A stretch of 64,000 nt of DNA from Xylogone sp. PMI_703 (taxonomy: Eukaryota; Ascomycota; Leotiomycetes). The stretch's first letter is position 1. Each line of letters begins with the position of its first letter. The notes beneath the pieces are model-generated. The model was given only the letters and a program-made list of their open reading frames with translations. It was not told where the DNA came from and did no database searches. The DNA lies in contig JAJTUQ010000004.1 in NCBI GenBank assembly GCA_021399445.1, positions 5,952,001 to 6,016,000 on the forward strand, written 5' to 3'. Below are positions 46,927 to 57,755 of this stretch, one piece after another. The translations under genes were made by a program, and so were the position numbers.

Positions 46927-49104
46927 TCAGTGATTCAAATAGTAGTCGAGCGGATAACCGAGAATATCGCACTGTGGCCCGTCTCTGAAATCCATTTGGT
47001 GACTTGGCCATTGCAACTCCCTGAATGAATACTTCTCCGGTGATAAAGGTTGCCACAAGCCGGCAGCAGCCAGTTCATCAGCAGTATTGCTGTATCCCCG
47101 GGCGGCTAAGAATGCCAAATTAGGATTAGGATTGTAGCTTCTTGCAAAACTAGACCAGGAATCGAGTATGAACTGCTCAAAAGGCAAGTCGTTTTCATCT
47201 CGCAAGGGAAGACCCATTCGCAAGACTGTCCCAAAGACGAAGTAAAGTTCGCCAGAATGACACTTGAAATATTCTAAATCGGGATTACCGTATGGATGAG
47301 ATGGCGTAATAGGGGCATCGCAGACAGGCGCATTCGGATCATAGGAAGGTGCGGTTTGATATGATCTGTTGAACTCATAGAAGTATACATCGGGCTTAAA
47401 AAGGCCGTTCACTACTCCTGCATACGCTGTTGCTTGATCAAGGCACCTAAATTCAGCATCAGTTGCAACACGTGCTGTTACATTGAATACATCTAGCGTT
47501 GCATTCTGCCCTACTGGCTCTGGAAATTCTCCAGACGAAATTATGGTATTAGCAGGAAATGACTGAGCAGATATTGCAGAACTGAGGTCAGTGGTTGTTG
47601 GATATCCAATGAATGCTGCACCGTCATCACGCATGAACCCCATCATGAGATGTATGTTTGCGACTGGTTGTGATTTGTCTAGTGGAAGCCCGTTCGACGT
47701 TATATAGGTCCCATCGACAACAACGTACCGAGCAACATCAGGGATATTTGTGAAAGTATATGCGGGAAGCTCTCGTAAGCAATCAACTTGCGATGCCGCC
47801 TCAGAGCAGTTTGTTTCTTTTAGTATTGCGTTTGCAGCTAACGTGAGTTCTTGAGAGATCGTCGGATATAGGGAATAAGTAGTTGCGTAGTTTGACCCAG
47901 CCAAGTTGCTCTGTGGAATGGCACCAGCAAACTTTCCAATGGATTTGGGGGATGCCATTAACGCTCTTACGGATGCCGCTCCCGCCGATTGCCCAAAAAT
48001 AGTAATTCTGTCTGGATCGCCTCCAAAGTCTTGTATATTATCCCTAACCCAATCCAGAGCAGTGATCTGATCCGCTAACCCGTAGTTTCCTTTCGTTTTC
48101 CCATCATCCAGTGCTAGGAATCCAAGACTTCCTAATCTATAATTGATGGCAACAACGATGACATCTCCACGGGAGGCAAGATTTGAACCATCGAAGGTAG
48201 GGTCGTTACCTGTACCACTTGTGAAGGCGCCTCCATGGATCCAGAACATGACGGGTTTTAAGTCTGCTTTTGGTGCTCCCCCATGGGCTGGGAGATAAGG
48301 GGTCCAAATATTGAGAAATAAGCAATCTTCAGATCCTGTATTTCCTTGAACGCATTGGGAGCCATATTCAGTTGCTGAGACATTGGTACCAGAACCTCTG
48401 TATTTTGTGGAATAAGTGAAGCGTCTCGGTTGCTGGGCATATCGAATACCCAGGAAACGAAAGCTTACACGGTCACGAAATCTAATGCCACTACTTCTCA
48501 GTGTCTTACTCAAACTATGATGCAGCTAATTGATACAAGGCAGGGGGAAATGCTAACCCAGTTATATATTCATTGTTTGAATGTACCGTAACTCGCCATT
48601 GTGGACTGTTATCTTGGAAAGAATGGTTGCTGAAGGGAGCTGTTTGAGTGCATAACGCTGGCAGATGTAGATGAGGGCTGACATCTGAAACCACTCCTTC
48701 TATGTTGATTGCGCGGGGTTGGCTCCCAGCCGGAGCAACCCAGAACTGTTGCTCAGAATCATATTTTCCTTGATATACAAGATAACCAAGATTTTCGGGA
48801 ATGCTTGATACTCCGAGCTCGGGAGCCCACAGCTCTTCGCCTAAAGCAGTGCAATCCGAAGCTGCCTCGCCCCGAGATCGTTCTGAGAGCAATATAATTC
48901 CCGAGTCTGCATTAGGACTCTGAGAGCCTGTGTAAGAAAGAAAGCTTAGTACTTGCTATTTAAGCTGTGATAAAAAGCTCACCAACCTAAGAGGTCATTG
49001 TTAATTAGAATTGTCAGGTCTGATCCAAGATCATTTGGTGAAGGCGTCGAAAAGACGAAAAATGCGTTTGTTATGAGAGCTATTATAATTGAGCTTACGA
49101 TCAT
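46927..49104 (-). CDS. Secreted carboxylesterase type B with N-terminal extension
   Basis: Serine esterase of the alpha/beta-hydrolase fold, hydrolysing carboxylic esters outside the cell. Three exons: 49104..48987, 48927..48558, 48490..46927, about 683 aa. The signal peptide is MIVSSIIIALITNAFFVFS. A region of about 145 residues (LLSERSRGEAASDCTALGEELW...) precedes the catalytic domain and is also known in some fungal relatives. The domain starts at FRFLGIRYAQQPRRF, with EDCLFLNIW, HGGAFTSG (oxyanion hole), nucleophile elbow GQSAGAAS, and the active-site His in CHSGELYFVFG. Many N-glycosylation sequons occur. The second donor is uncertain: GTTAGC at 48557 (used here) or GTATCA at 48536; both keep phase. 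The first donor GTTGGT is also atypical. Confidence 0.85.
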
Positions 49105-49832
49105 GTTCTCTGTCCTTGAGGTACTCCGTGGTTTTACTAGCAACGCTGCATTTATTTATGGGGGATCCTTGGAACAATTATAGAAAGAAATCTTACCACC
49201 CCCATGGTTGATTTAGTTTCTACTTACCCCGTTCTTCCGGAAATTGAAATACTGCCCCGCAGATTATGTACCTGAGCTTCAACTTATGGGTAAGTATTCG
49301 GATGGTGGGGGCGGAGAGGTCATTTAGCCTGAATCTCGTTGGTTTTTGGGATAAATAAAAGACAACAGCTAGATAACCGTGGACAGCACAAAACAGATCC
49401 GTCTCCTGGAGAGGAGGTGAGATGAATTGGAAGTAGCCGATTGGCTGACAAAAGGCTAGACTGAACGCAGACCTAGGTGCGCATATCGAATCCTGAATCT
49501 TGACTTATCAATTAAACTTCAAAGCTAGATGTTTGAAAATTTAATTTGTGCTTGATTTACGACTCTGTGATTATAGTCGATTATTCAAGGAAAGCTAAAC
49601 CTATGCTGGAAAGGTTTCGTTAAAGAAGTTGCATAAGGAGGGACTGCAAAGAGCAATTGTGTTCAGAAGACTGTAACATGTGCTGCACAGCATACAGTAT
49701 ATTTTACGTCAGAGATGTTAGAAATTGATGACTTCAGCTGATGACTTCATGTAGTTTGTCGAATTAGTTTGACCATAACCACTCATCTATACTTATATTA
49801 TCAAAATACAATTAAACAGCGAACCGCTCTAG
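49105..49832. other. intergenic, 0.7 kb
   Basis: Promoter side of the carboxylesterase gene and 3' side of the next SDR gene. AT-rich, nothing else seen. Confidence 0.5.
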
Positions 49833-51035
49833 CTAACTAAAATTTTGAAGAAACCCTTTTTTTTCAAGTTCGCCATGTGTGTACGCCCATAAATCCTCCG
49901 CTAACTTTGCGTCGCGTGCTTGGGCAGTAGGTTCAGAAATTTTTGCATAAGGCACAATGTAGCTTCCAGAGGCACTACTTTCAAAGCCATCACTAGCGAC
50001 AGCGTATAGAGTAGATAATGCTCCCTTTGTTTGATCATCAAGAATACCAAGACATCTCATTAACGGTGTGAAGGTGCGGAGAACTACAGAAGGGGCAGTA
50101 CCGGTAGCTTGCTTGTTCAGGTTACTGAGCAACATTTTGTTAGTCAGGTCTCGAAAAACCTCAGTGGTCAGGAGAACCTACGTGTCAATATGTCCTGGAT
50201 GTACGGCAAAAGACCAGACCCCATTGGCGTTATACCTTCTATGCAGCTCTTTGGTGTGTAGTATGTTTGCGAGTTTAGATTGGCCGTACCTTGTCATGGC
50301 GGATTCGGACTCCAAGTCGACATTGTTAAACTGGATTCCACTTTTAGGAGCGAACCTGTGCCCGTCAGACGTAATGTTTATTATTCGTGCTGCACCTGGC
50401 AGAGATGCGGCAGTCGAGAGCAACAATGGGAGAAGATGAGAGGTCAGTAGCCAGTGAGCAAGGTAGTTTGTCTATAAATCATGTTTAGTTTTGTCCTTCG
50501 AAGTGATCCAGTGTGATTTACTTGGAACTGCACTTCATACCCATCCGTGGTTTTGCTAAATGGTACTGCCATCACTCCAGCGTTGTTGATTAAACCATGT
50601 AACGAGGACTCACGACTGAAATAACCCGTTAGCAAAATTGACTCTATATTTGTAGAGAGGCTTATGCATAGGAGTACCTTCGGAGTTCTCGCGCTGCCTG
50701 AACTATAGTCTTTAGGTTGGTTAAATCGAGATAAAGAAATTGAATGTCGGCATCAGGAATCTCTTTTCTAATATCTTCAATCGTAGATCGAGCTTTCTCT
50801 TCACTCCTTGCACCCATGTATACTGTAGCTCCTTGTCGAGCCAGTCCAATTGTTGTGGCTTTTCCTCTTCACAACGATATTAGTGATGCTACTGACAATA
50901 GGGGACTGATACAAGTGACTTATACGGCGATGGCGAAACTCCCAAAACTTACATGCCTGCATTTCCACCTGTCACTAAGTAAACTTTTCCTCTCAAATCT
51001 GGAAGTGAGTCCGGGGAGAACTTTGACTGTGGCAT
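49833..51035 (-). CDS. Short-chain dehydrogenase, retinol dehydrogenase-like
   Basis: NADP-type SDR similar to fungal WW-domain-oxidoreductase/RDH-like enzymes; substrate unknown. Five exons: 51035..50953, 50866..50678, 50615..50522, 50471..50182, 50124..49833, 315 aa. Intron 1 lies inside the cofactor motif, and its removal gives TGGNAGIGKAT. Further motifs are YLDLTNL, LINNAGVMAVP (joined after intron 2), ITSDGHRF and the catalytic YGQSKLANIL. HPGHIDTNL is restored across intron 4. All phases agree, so the model is firm. It has an intergenic region in common with the divergent tannase pseudogene, including the phased CCGCA array about 170 bp upstream of its start. Confidence 0.93.
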
Positions 51036-52070
51036 ATTCGGAGGGATATGGGAGAGAACCTGACCACTCGTAATAACTCTGGTTTATCTTCCCTTTCTTC
51101 AGAAGTAGAAAATATTGAGCAACGTATCACTTCTTACAAATTAGCAATGCAGTTGAGAAAGCAATATTATATATTTGATTCAAAGCTACGCTAGCCCTCC
51201 ATTCCGCAAGTCACCGCAATCGACCGCAAAACACCGCATTGAGCCGTGCCGATCCGCCAGCTAACCATAATCCACACATTAGGATCACCCCAAGATACAA
51301 GCCCCAACAATGGTGGGTTGGTTTTAATATCTCCTGGAAGATCCAATGGTGCTTACTCAAAATTAATGCACCCAGAAAGTTACAGCAATACAACAATCCT
51401 TACTACCATAGTATTATCTCTGTTACTGTATTTATGATATACCTGCACCGTATGACCTGTAGAACGGAGACATTATAAAGTTATGATCCATCTAGAGTAG
51501 GTGATTTTATGAAATAAAGCTATTGATACGTTACTGTAAACTCATATTAATTTAGCAGACTTTCTATTTCTGTTCTATCGGCTCCGCAGAGCTTGAACAG
51601 CTTATGCTAAAATACATCCGTACCTGGCCGCATTAGTCCGCACAAATTTTATTGAGAGAACTATAGTCAACTGTAACTGAGGCGGACTAAGCGCCTCTTA
51701 TACATAATACCTACCTTGCCAATAACATCTGACCATATCTTATTGGACATATCGAAGACGAGGGTCGGCTGCGACCTGTCCATTGGGCCAACCTAAAAGC
51801 CTCCTTCCGCCAGTTCTGCAAGCTGACTTAGGTTATTTTATTACACTAGGAACTGGAACCAAGGCTGTGGCAGCTGAGATAATCTACATAGCTTATTAGT
51901 CTGCATCGTGTGGATATAATTACTCGTATCACGCAAAGTCTGAACATCTTTCTTTCTAATCCATATCACTTAGCTTTAAGTCGCATGAAGAAAATCATAC
52001 GAGTGATAGCACACTTATTTTACAAATAATGCACATTATACTAGTCTTCAGTCTGTGGGGGTACCTATTG
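51036..52070. other. 1-kb divergent intergenic region
   Basis: Lies between the SDR gene and the tannase pseudogene. It holds the phased CCGCA array and, near 51630-51692, two inverted CGGACTAA-type motifs that may be a transposon relic. No gene seen. Confidence 0.5.
51204..51258 (+). promoter_or_regulatory. Six CCG-led motifs at exact 10-bp spacing
   Basis: CCGCA occurs at 51204, 51214, 51224 and 51234, then CCGTG at 51244 and CCGCC at 51254. The five bases between motifs vary, so this is not a simple tandem repeat. A 10-bp step puts each motif on the same face of the helix. A regulatory array for the SDR gene is inferred. Confidence 0.4.
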
Positions 52071-53703
52071 ATGCCTCCTGGTGCTGCCAGACTGTTATGC
52101 TCGCCCGACGCTTTCTCGTTTCCGTCATTGTTTGGAGCTGAGCTGCTTACAATACAAGCTGCTTCTGTTAGGGAATACAAAGGTCCGTGGCATTGATTCT
52201 ATGACTTCAAATTGCGCTTTCATGCTAATGTTAGCATAAAGGTTTTTCCAGGTGGAGTCCAGAGTCTTTGATGATTAGTCCAAGTGGAATTGACTTCTGT
52301 AATGTTACCGTATCTTACACACATCCGGGCAAGGTGATTTTATCAATGTTCAGATATGGCTTCCTCTCCAAGATTGGAATGGGAGATTTATGGGTGTTGG
52401 TGGTGGCGGATTTGCGACAGGGCTCCTAGATGACGACCCTATTTCTGTTGCTATCAGTCAAGGATACTCCGCCAGCACAACCGATGGCGGACATAGTTCG
52501 GAACAACTCAGAGCCCCATGGGCACTTAAAAGTCCCGGAAATATCAACTTCCAGCTGCTCTTCGATTATGCCAGCATCGCCTTATATGACATGACAGTCA
52601 TTGGCAAAGCCATCACAGAACAGTACTACGGCAAGCTACCTATGTACTCATACTGGAATGGCTGTTCTACGGGTGGGCGTCAGGGGTTAATGATCGCACA
52701 GCGGTATCCGGAGGCGTATGATGGGATTCTAGCAAGCTGTCCTGCCGTCAACATGCCAAGTCTTGGAGTAGGAGGATTCTGGCCTCAGTTAGTAATGGAT
52801 CTCCTGGGGCACTATCCCAAGCCGTGTGAGCTCGAGGCAATCCAAAATGCTGCAATCATAGAATGTGACGAACTTGATGGTGTTAAGGATGGTGTTATAT
52901 CTGCTCCAGACAGCTGTTCATTTAAGCCAGAAGAACTTGTTGGAAAAATTATCAACTGCGACAATGAGAAGGTGAATATTTCATCAGGAAGCGCATTGAT
53001 TGCAGCAGCAACATGGGAAGGAGCGAAAGCTACGGATGGGAAGTCGATATGGTTCGGATCTCCGGTTGGAACTCCCCTTACCGGTCCGATTGCACTGGCA
53101 GATACGCTGTGCGGAGATGGGGGCTGTTCGGGCTTACCAATGCCTATAGCTGAAGACTGGATTAAGATGTTCTTAGAGAAAGATCCCGACTTTGATCTCA
53201 AATCGCTGTCTCTTAGTAGATTTGAACGTTTAATGCATATGTCTAGACAGCAATACGACTCGATATTAGGAGCCAATGATCCAAATCTTTCAGAGTTCAA
53301 GGCCATGAGACGGAAAATGATAACCTAGCATGGCCTCAATGATCAGTTATTGACGGTAAAATCAACACGGCAATACTACCAGCAGGTATTAGACCTAGAT
53401 AGATCTGCGCACGAGTTTTATCTCTATTTCGAAGTGCCAGGAGTGGGCCATTGCGGTGGTGGTCCTGGAGCTTACCCGTTACATGCGTTCGACGCATTGA
53501 GGAAATGGGTTGAAGAAGATATCTATCCAGATGTACTACAGGGAATCCATCTAATGGGTAATAAGGAAGAGGAAAATCATATGAAACCGATATGCCGGTA
53601 CCCCTTGGTGGCTGTTAAGACCGAAAGTTTAAAGGGACCGGCATTTACTTGTGCTCAGTATTACTCTAAACCTGGCCGTAGCACTCAAAAAGACGAGCTT
53701 TAG
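52071..53703 (+). pseudogene. Tannase/feruloyl esterase family gene, inactivated
   Basis: Fungal secreted esterase that would release gallic or hydroxycinnamic acids from plant esters. Exon 1 is 52071..52182 (starting MPPGAARLLCSPDAFSFP), and exon 2 begins at 52242 after a 59-bp intron with a GCTAATG branch site. Two lesions are visible. One base is missing near 52325-52330, in front of GQGDFINVQIWLP. A TAG at 53326-53328 replaces the Trp codon expected in front of H-G. The nucleophile motif CSTGG lies before the stop; the Asp (GLNDQ) and His (GVGHCGGGPG) of the CS-D-HC triad lie after it. The reading frame otherwise stays open for about 1.3 kb, so the decay is recent. No signal peptide is found, so the true 5' end may also be lost. 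Confidence 0.85.
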
Positions 53704-54409
53704 AAGTTCTGAGTCATATCTGATGCTATCTAGCGAACAGTAATGTCAACAAGCCAGATATTAGCTGAGTAGTTCTATCGTCCAAACCCGCATGATAAAA
53801 TTATAATCAACCAAACGGAGCCGCGCATTGCAGTGTATGAAGCAGAGTGAAATCCTACACACAACAACTGGGAATCTCTACTATGAACTTATTACGTAAC
53901 TAGCTGTGTGAGTATATGAGATGTGGAAGCACCGTCGTAGAGATTGTATCAGAAAAGGTTACACGGCTACAGTCAGTCTACCATTGACATTTCGAACTGG
54001 CTACCTTTATACAAAGCCTGGAAGCCATTCTATGGAATTAAATACCTTGGCTTACAGCACAGTATACCGTATTACTAGGTTTGTCTGAGAATGCTTCAGA
54101 GTTTATTGGAACGTATGATTTTAGAACTGTATGGGTACTTCTCTCACTTTTTCCCTGTTTAATGAATAATTGATGATATCGAGTGATGCGAGCTTCAGAA
54201 TAGTATAGAAATCTGGTCTAAGAACATATAAATTAAGAAGATAACACCGCATATACGGCGAGATATTCCATATATGAAGCATACTTCGAAGCAGAATCGG
54301 GAGACTTTCAGTAATCAAATTCTGAAGATAATGGGAATCAGCACTAATGGTTACAAATAAGTTATCTCGGGATATTCCTCACCTCCATCTAGGATATCTA
54401 AATATTTGC
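53704..54409. other. 0.7-kb spacer between convergent genes
   Basis: AT-rich 3' region of the tannase pseudogene and the Zn2Cys6 gene; no gene seen. Confidence 0.5.
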
Positions 54410-56247
54410 CTATCCTGAGTTAGTGTCCAAAAAGATGAAGATAGGATATTCTGAGTGCTTTATCTTACGGCCAATAGCCCATTTTCTGCCAATCATCTCT
54501 AGAACGCTTTTTATATCTGTAAGATTTTGAAGTAGCTCATCACTGCCAGTTTCACGAATGTACCAACCATAATTTAGTGCAGCTCTATAGAGACACTCAC
54601 ATACCAAAGGGCTTATTCTTGATAGGCCTTCTGAGGTAATTGTAGATGCAATTCTTTTTCCAAACTTGTGAATGGAGGTGCACACCTCCTTGATAGTCAC
54701 TAACGCAATGTTTTGCATCTCCAGTTGCTCTCGAATGCCGGCTCCACCTTTATCATCGGCCTCTGCACATGTATACATATCATAGAGTGTAAGTTGGGCG
54801 CTATAGCATACCGCCATCCCTGTATATAAGGAGATTTGGACCGAGGAATCAGGTAAGGCCTCATTCCACTCTCCAATTTCTTGAGAAACAGCGGCACCAA
54901 AGGCATAAATAGTACGATGAATTGCCATAGCTTGCTGGTAATGGAATATCGCATCCGTACCTTTTTCGTTTATGTGTCTAATGACGAGCGATAGAAGGTG
55001 CGAGGCCTGGCATGAGCGAGCAAATGGTGAAGCAGTAATGGTAGAGCTTTCTGACACCGCTAGAGATTCAATGACCGTAGGCTCCTGCGACTCTTAGTTC
55101 TATAATTACTTATATTTAAAATGGTGAAATATCGAACGAACCCCTTTCTCCCAAGAACTCTCATTTGTCGGTAAAAGATCGCTTGGTCTTGCGTCATCAC
55201 ATGCGAACGGAAGCTTACAGATGCCTATGTTGACGTATCTGATACATTATTAATATTCCGTAATCAAATTTAGAACCGGCTCACATCCTCACCTGTCTAA
55301 TATTATAACGCCCCACCAGACACGTCGAATCTCTTCAACTTCTACCCAGGAACCTATTGATAACGATGAGCATGACTTCATATGGCTGATATCATAAATG
55401 GCGCTACCTATAATTTGATGCATTTGGGGCGCAGACTTCATATTATGGATACCAAGGGCATGACCAAGCCTAGCGCAATTTCCCATCGAAAGATATGCAG
55501 CAGGATATATTGCTTGTGAGATTTCAAAGAGTGCAATCAGAAGTCCCGCTTGAAGCGTTGCGAGAGATAGTATATTATGGCACTGTACATATGTATAACA
55601 GGATTTCACTTGTTGATAAAACTCTGCCCCTGTATTTGAATCTATGGTTCTGCAGAACATTTGCATTGCCAGCAGAAGAAGCCCAATATCTGCATTTAGT
55701 TGTTCCACCGAAGCAGGTATTTTATGATGGATAAACCGTTTATATACTTTGATTTGCAGTCAGCTCTTAACTTTGGAGGTATGGGGTGGGTTCGGAGACT
55801 TATAGGGAAGTAATTGTGTGTGGAACTAAAATACAACTCAATATCATTGTGTAGTTTAGTGGTACTGCCTAGGCTCTCCAAAAATTCCTCGGGTAGACAA
55901 ATTTCCGGGATTTGTACTTTACCGCCTCGTCGCTGGAATATATACGAGTCAAGAAAGTAGAGAGCGGGAAATGTATCTGCATTCACTAATTGTTGTGTTC
56001 CGCTTGGCTATGCACTCTTTATTATGATGCTTGCGATTCAAGTTTTTCTACTGTAATTACACTCAAAATAGTAAGGTGAGCTTACCGTGAAGCGCGTTGA
56101 GCTTTCTATGTGATACTCAGATGGATATTCACAGGCTCTTCTCATTCGCCTACAAAGAAGGCACGAAGGCAAATCTCTCGAACATTTACGTTTTTGTTTT
56201 CGGCATGCTGTACAAGACAGCCGGGCTTGGTTATCTACGTCGGACAT
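54410..56247 (-). CDS. Zn(II)2Cys6 fungal transcription factor
   Basis: Nuclear regulator with an N-terminal zinc cluster and a fungal-specific regulatory domain. Five exons: 56247..56086, 56007..55800, 55746..55293, 55238..55142, 55090..54410, 533 aa. Cysteines 12, 15, 22, 29, 32 and 39 have the canonical C-x2-C-x6-C-x6-C-x2-C-x6-C spacing, with the basic stretch RKQKRKC. The middle domain shows FPALYFLDSYIFQRR, ADIGLLLLAMQMF, GNCARLGHALGIH and EEIRRVWWGVIILDR, as in Fungal_trans regulators. Donors GTCTCC (intron 2) and GTTCGT (intron 4) are weak, but phases and conserved joins support them. It may control the neighbouring esterase, SDR or transporter genes; that is inferred from position only. 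Confidence 0.88.
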
Positions 56248-56887
56248 GGATAAGTGGAAAATGGTTCAGGTATGCGATAGATTTCTAATTTCTGTGTAGG
56301 TTGAATAGTTACAATAATTTTACGTCATCATCTAGCAACGACTCTAGTAGTTGAGCTAACTGTATTAATCTGTTAATCACGTGCTAACATACAATTGGCT
56401 ATGATACTAATTAGGTTAGGCCTGGTAAGCTTTAACTTAACTTAAGCTCAATTTCATAATCAGATATATCTGTCAGTGGTTATGACGCAGTGGTTGGGCT
56501 ACTCCACTTATGAATTGTATGGTACAGAGACTCTATTCGCTGCTAGTCTTGATGATGTACAGTACATAGGGGTAAACCGGTAAAACTCTTCTCTTTTACC
56601 GACCGTTAGCTTCTACAGCTATGATTGGCCAACGCCAATTACGTAAACAATATCTCTGACAATATCTTGCTCATTATATGTTGATACACACAGATAATAT
56701 GCAGTCTTTAATTTTACGAGTTATAAGCTATCTGTGTTGATGGTCAATTATAATCTTTTGTGGTAGGAGGCATGACTTATGGCCACGGCTATAGCTCACC
56801 GCCTGACTACCAATATTCACTGCCCAATCAGATACTATGTCTGTGGATGCCTGAATTATGCTTAAATATCAACCCAATATAAATATA

Positions 56888-57429
56888 GGCCTGAGCTAAA
56901 GGCACTCCACGAGTTGGCCTTGGGGACACTCTAGCCCCACAACTACCGGTATCGGAAGCGACCATAACATAGTGACAAATGCTGCAAACGTATAACTGAA
57001 ATATATTAGAATAAAGCATACCAAACGCGTAACAGCTCATAATAAGATTGCGTCGCGTGACAGTTACCGTGCTGTACAGGAGCTACAGGTTGTGCTATAC
57101 AGGAGCTACAGGTTGTGCTGTACAGGAGCTACAGGTTGTGCTGTACAGGAGCTACAGGTTGTGCTGTACAGGAGCTACAGGCTGCCAACGACCTACAGCC
57201 GTTGGCTTCAGCCCTAGAGGTAAGAAGCCTGTAGGGCCTACCGTTCCTCTCACCCTTATCGAACACTGAGTAATTATTGAAAGAACTTATGCAAACTTTA
57301 GAAATTATGCGAACTGTGCTTATTTGGCGAAGATACCTCACGTTCATTGGCTCGTGTGATTATTTTACTTCCGTATATCGGCCCGGAGTGCCCCCAACGC
57401 CAACTCGTGGAGTGCCTTTAGCTCAGGCC
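56888..57429. mobile_element. MITE-like element, 45-bp near-perfect terminal inverted repeats
   Basis: 56887-56931 and the reverse complement of 57386-57430 agree at 43 of 45 positions (start GGCCTGAGCTAAAGGCACTC). A weaker match extends further inward to about 56958 and 57369. TA lies directly outside both ends, as expected for Tc1/mariner-type insertion. The interior has no transposase frame and carries a 23-bp tandem repeat and a GCCAACG/CGTTGGC hairpin at 57183-57205. A non-autonomous transposon is the natural reading. Confidence 0.75.
57069..57183. repeat. 23-bp minisatellite, 5 units
   Basis: Five consecutive units of gtgctgtacaggagctacaggtt. Unit 2 has G to A at position 6 and unit 5 ends in ct. 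Each unit contains a CTGTA/TACAG inverted pair. It lies inside the MITE-like element. Confidence 0.92.
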
Positions 57430-57755
57430 TAAATATACGGAGATATGTAGTGTCCGGTTTGAGAGGGCCGTCTGGTTGAGCGGTGAATACTTGTAGGTGT
57501 AGTGTAAACTCAAACCTCATGTGATTGATCTACCAACATTGTATATTGAGTGTAAATGTGACTACTCTATTCAATATTTTTGGGTTTGATAGGTATTATA
57601 TTATCATAAATGCAAGCTAATCAATTTATATTACATACGATTAATAAGTATTATAATACATTATCAATGGATATAGATTGTCAGACAAAATAAAGAGGTA
57701 AAAGCAGCCAGAACAGAGAAGGCCCTTTTTTGTCCCGACCAAGGTACCCCAGAGA

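Larger units (their letters stand above)
56248..57755. other. 1.5-kb intergenic region with a MITE and minisatellite
   Basis: Promoter side of the Zn2Cys6 gene and 3' side of the MFS gene. Contains the TA-flanked element at 56888-57429 and its internal 23-bp repeat; the rest is AT-rich without a gene. Confidence 0.6.

Noticed and set aside
57069..57183. CRISPR-like array
   Set aside because: The units are contiguous without unique spacers, so this is a minisatellite in a eukaryotic genome.
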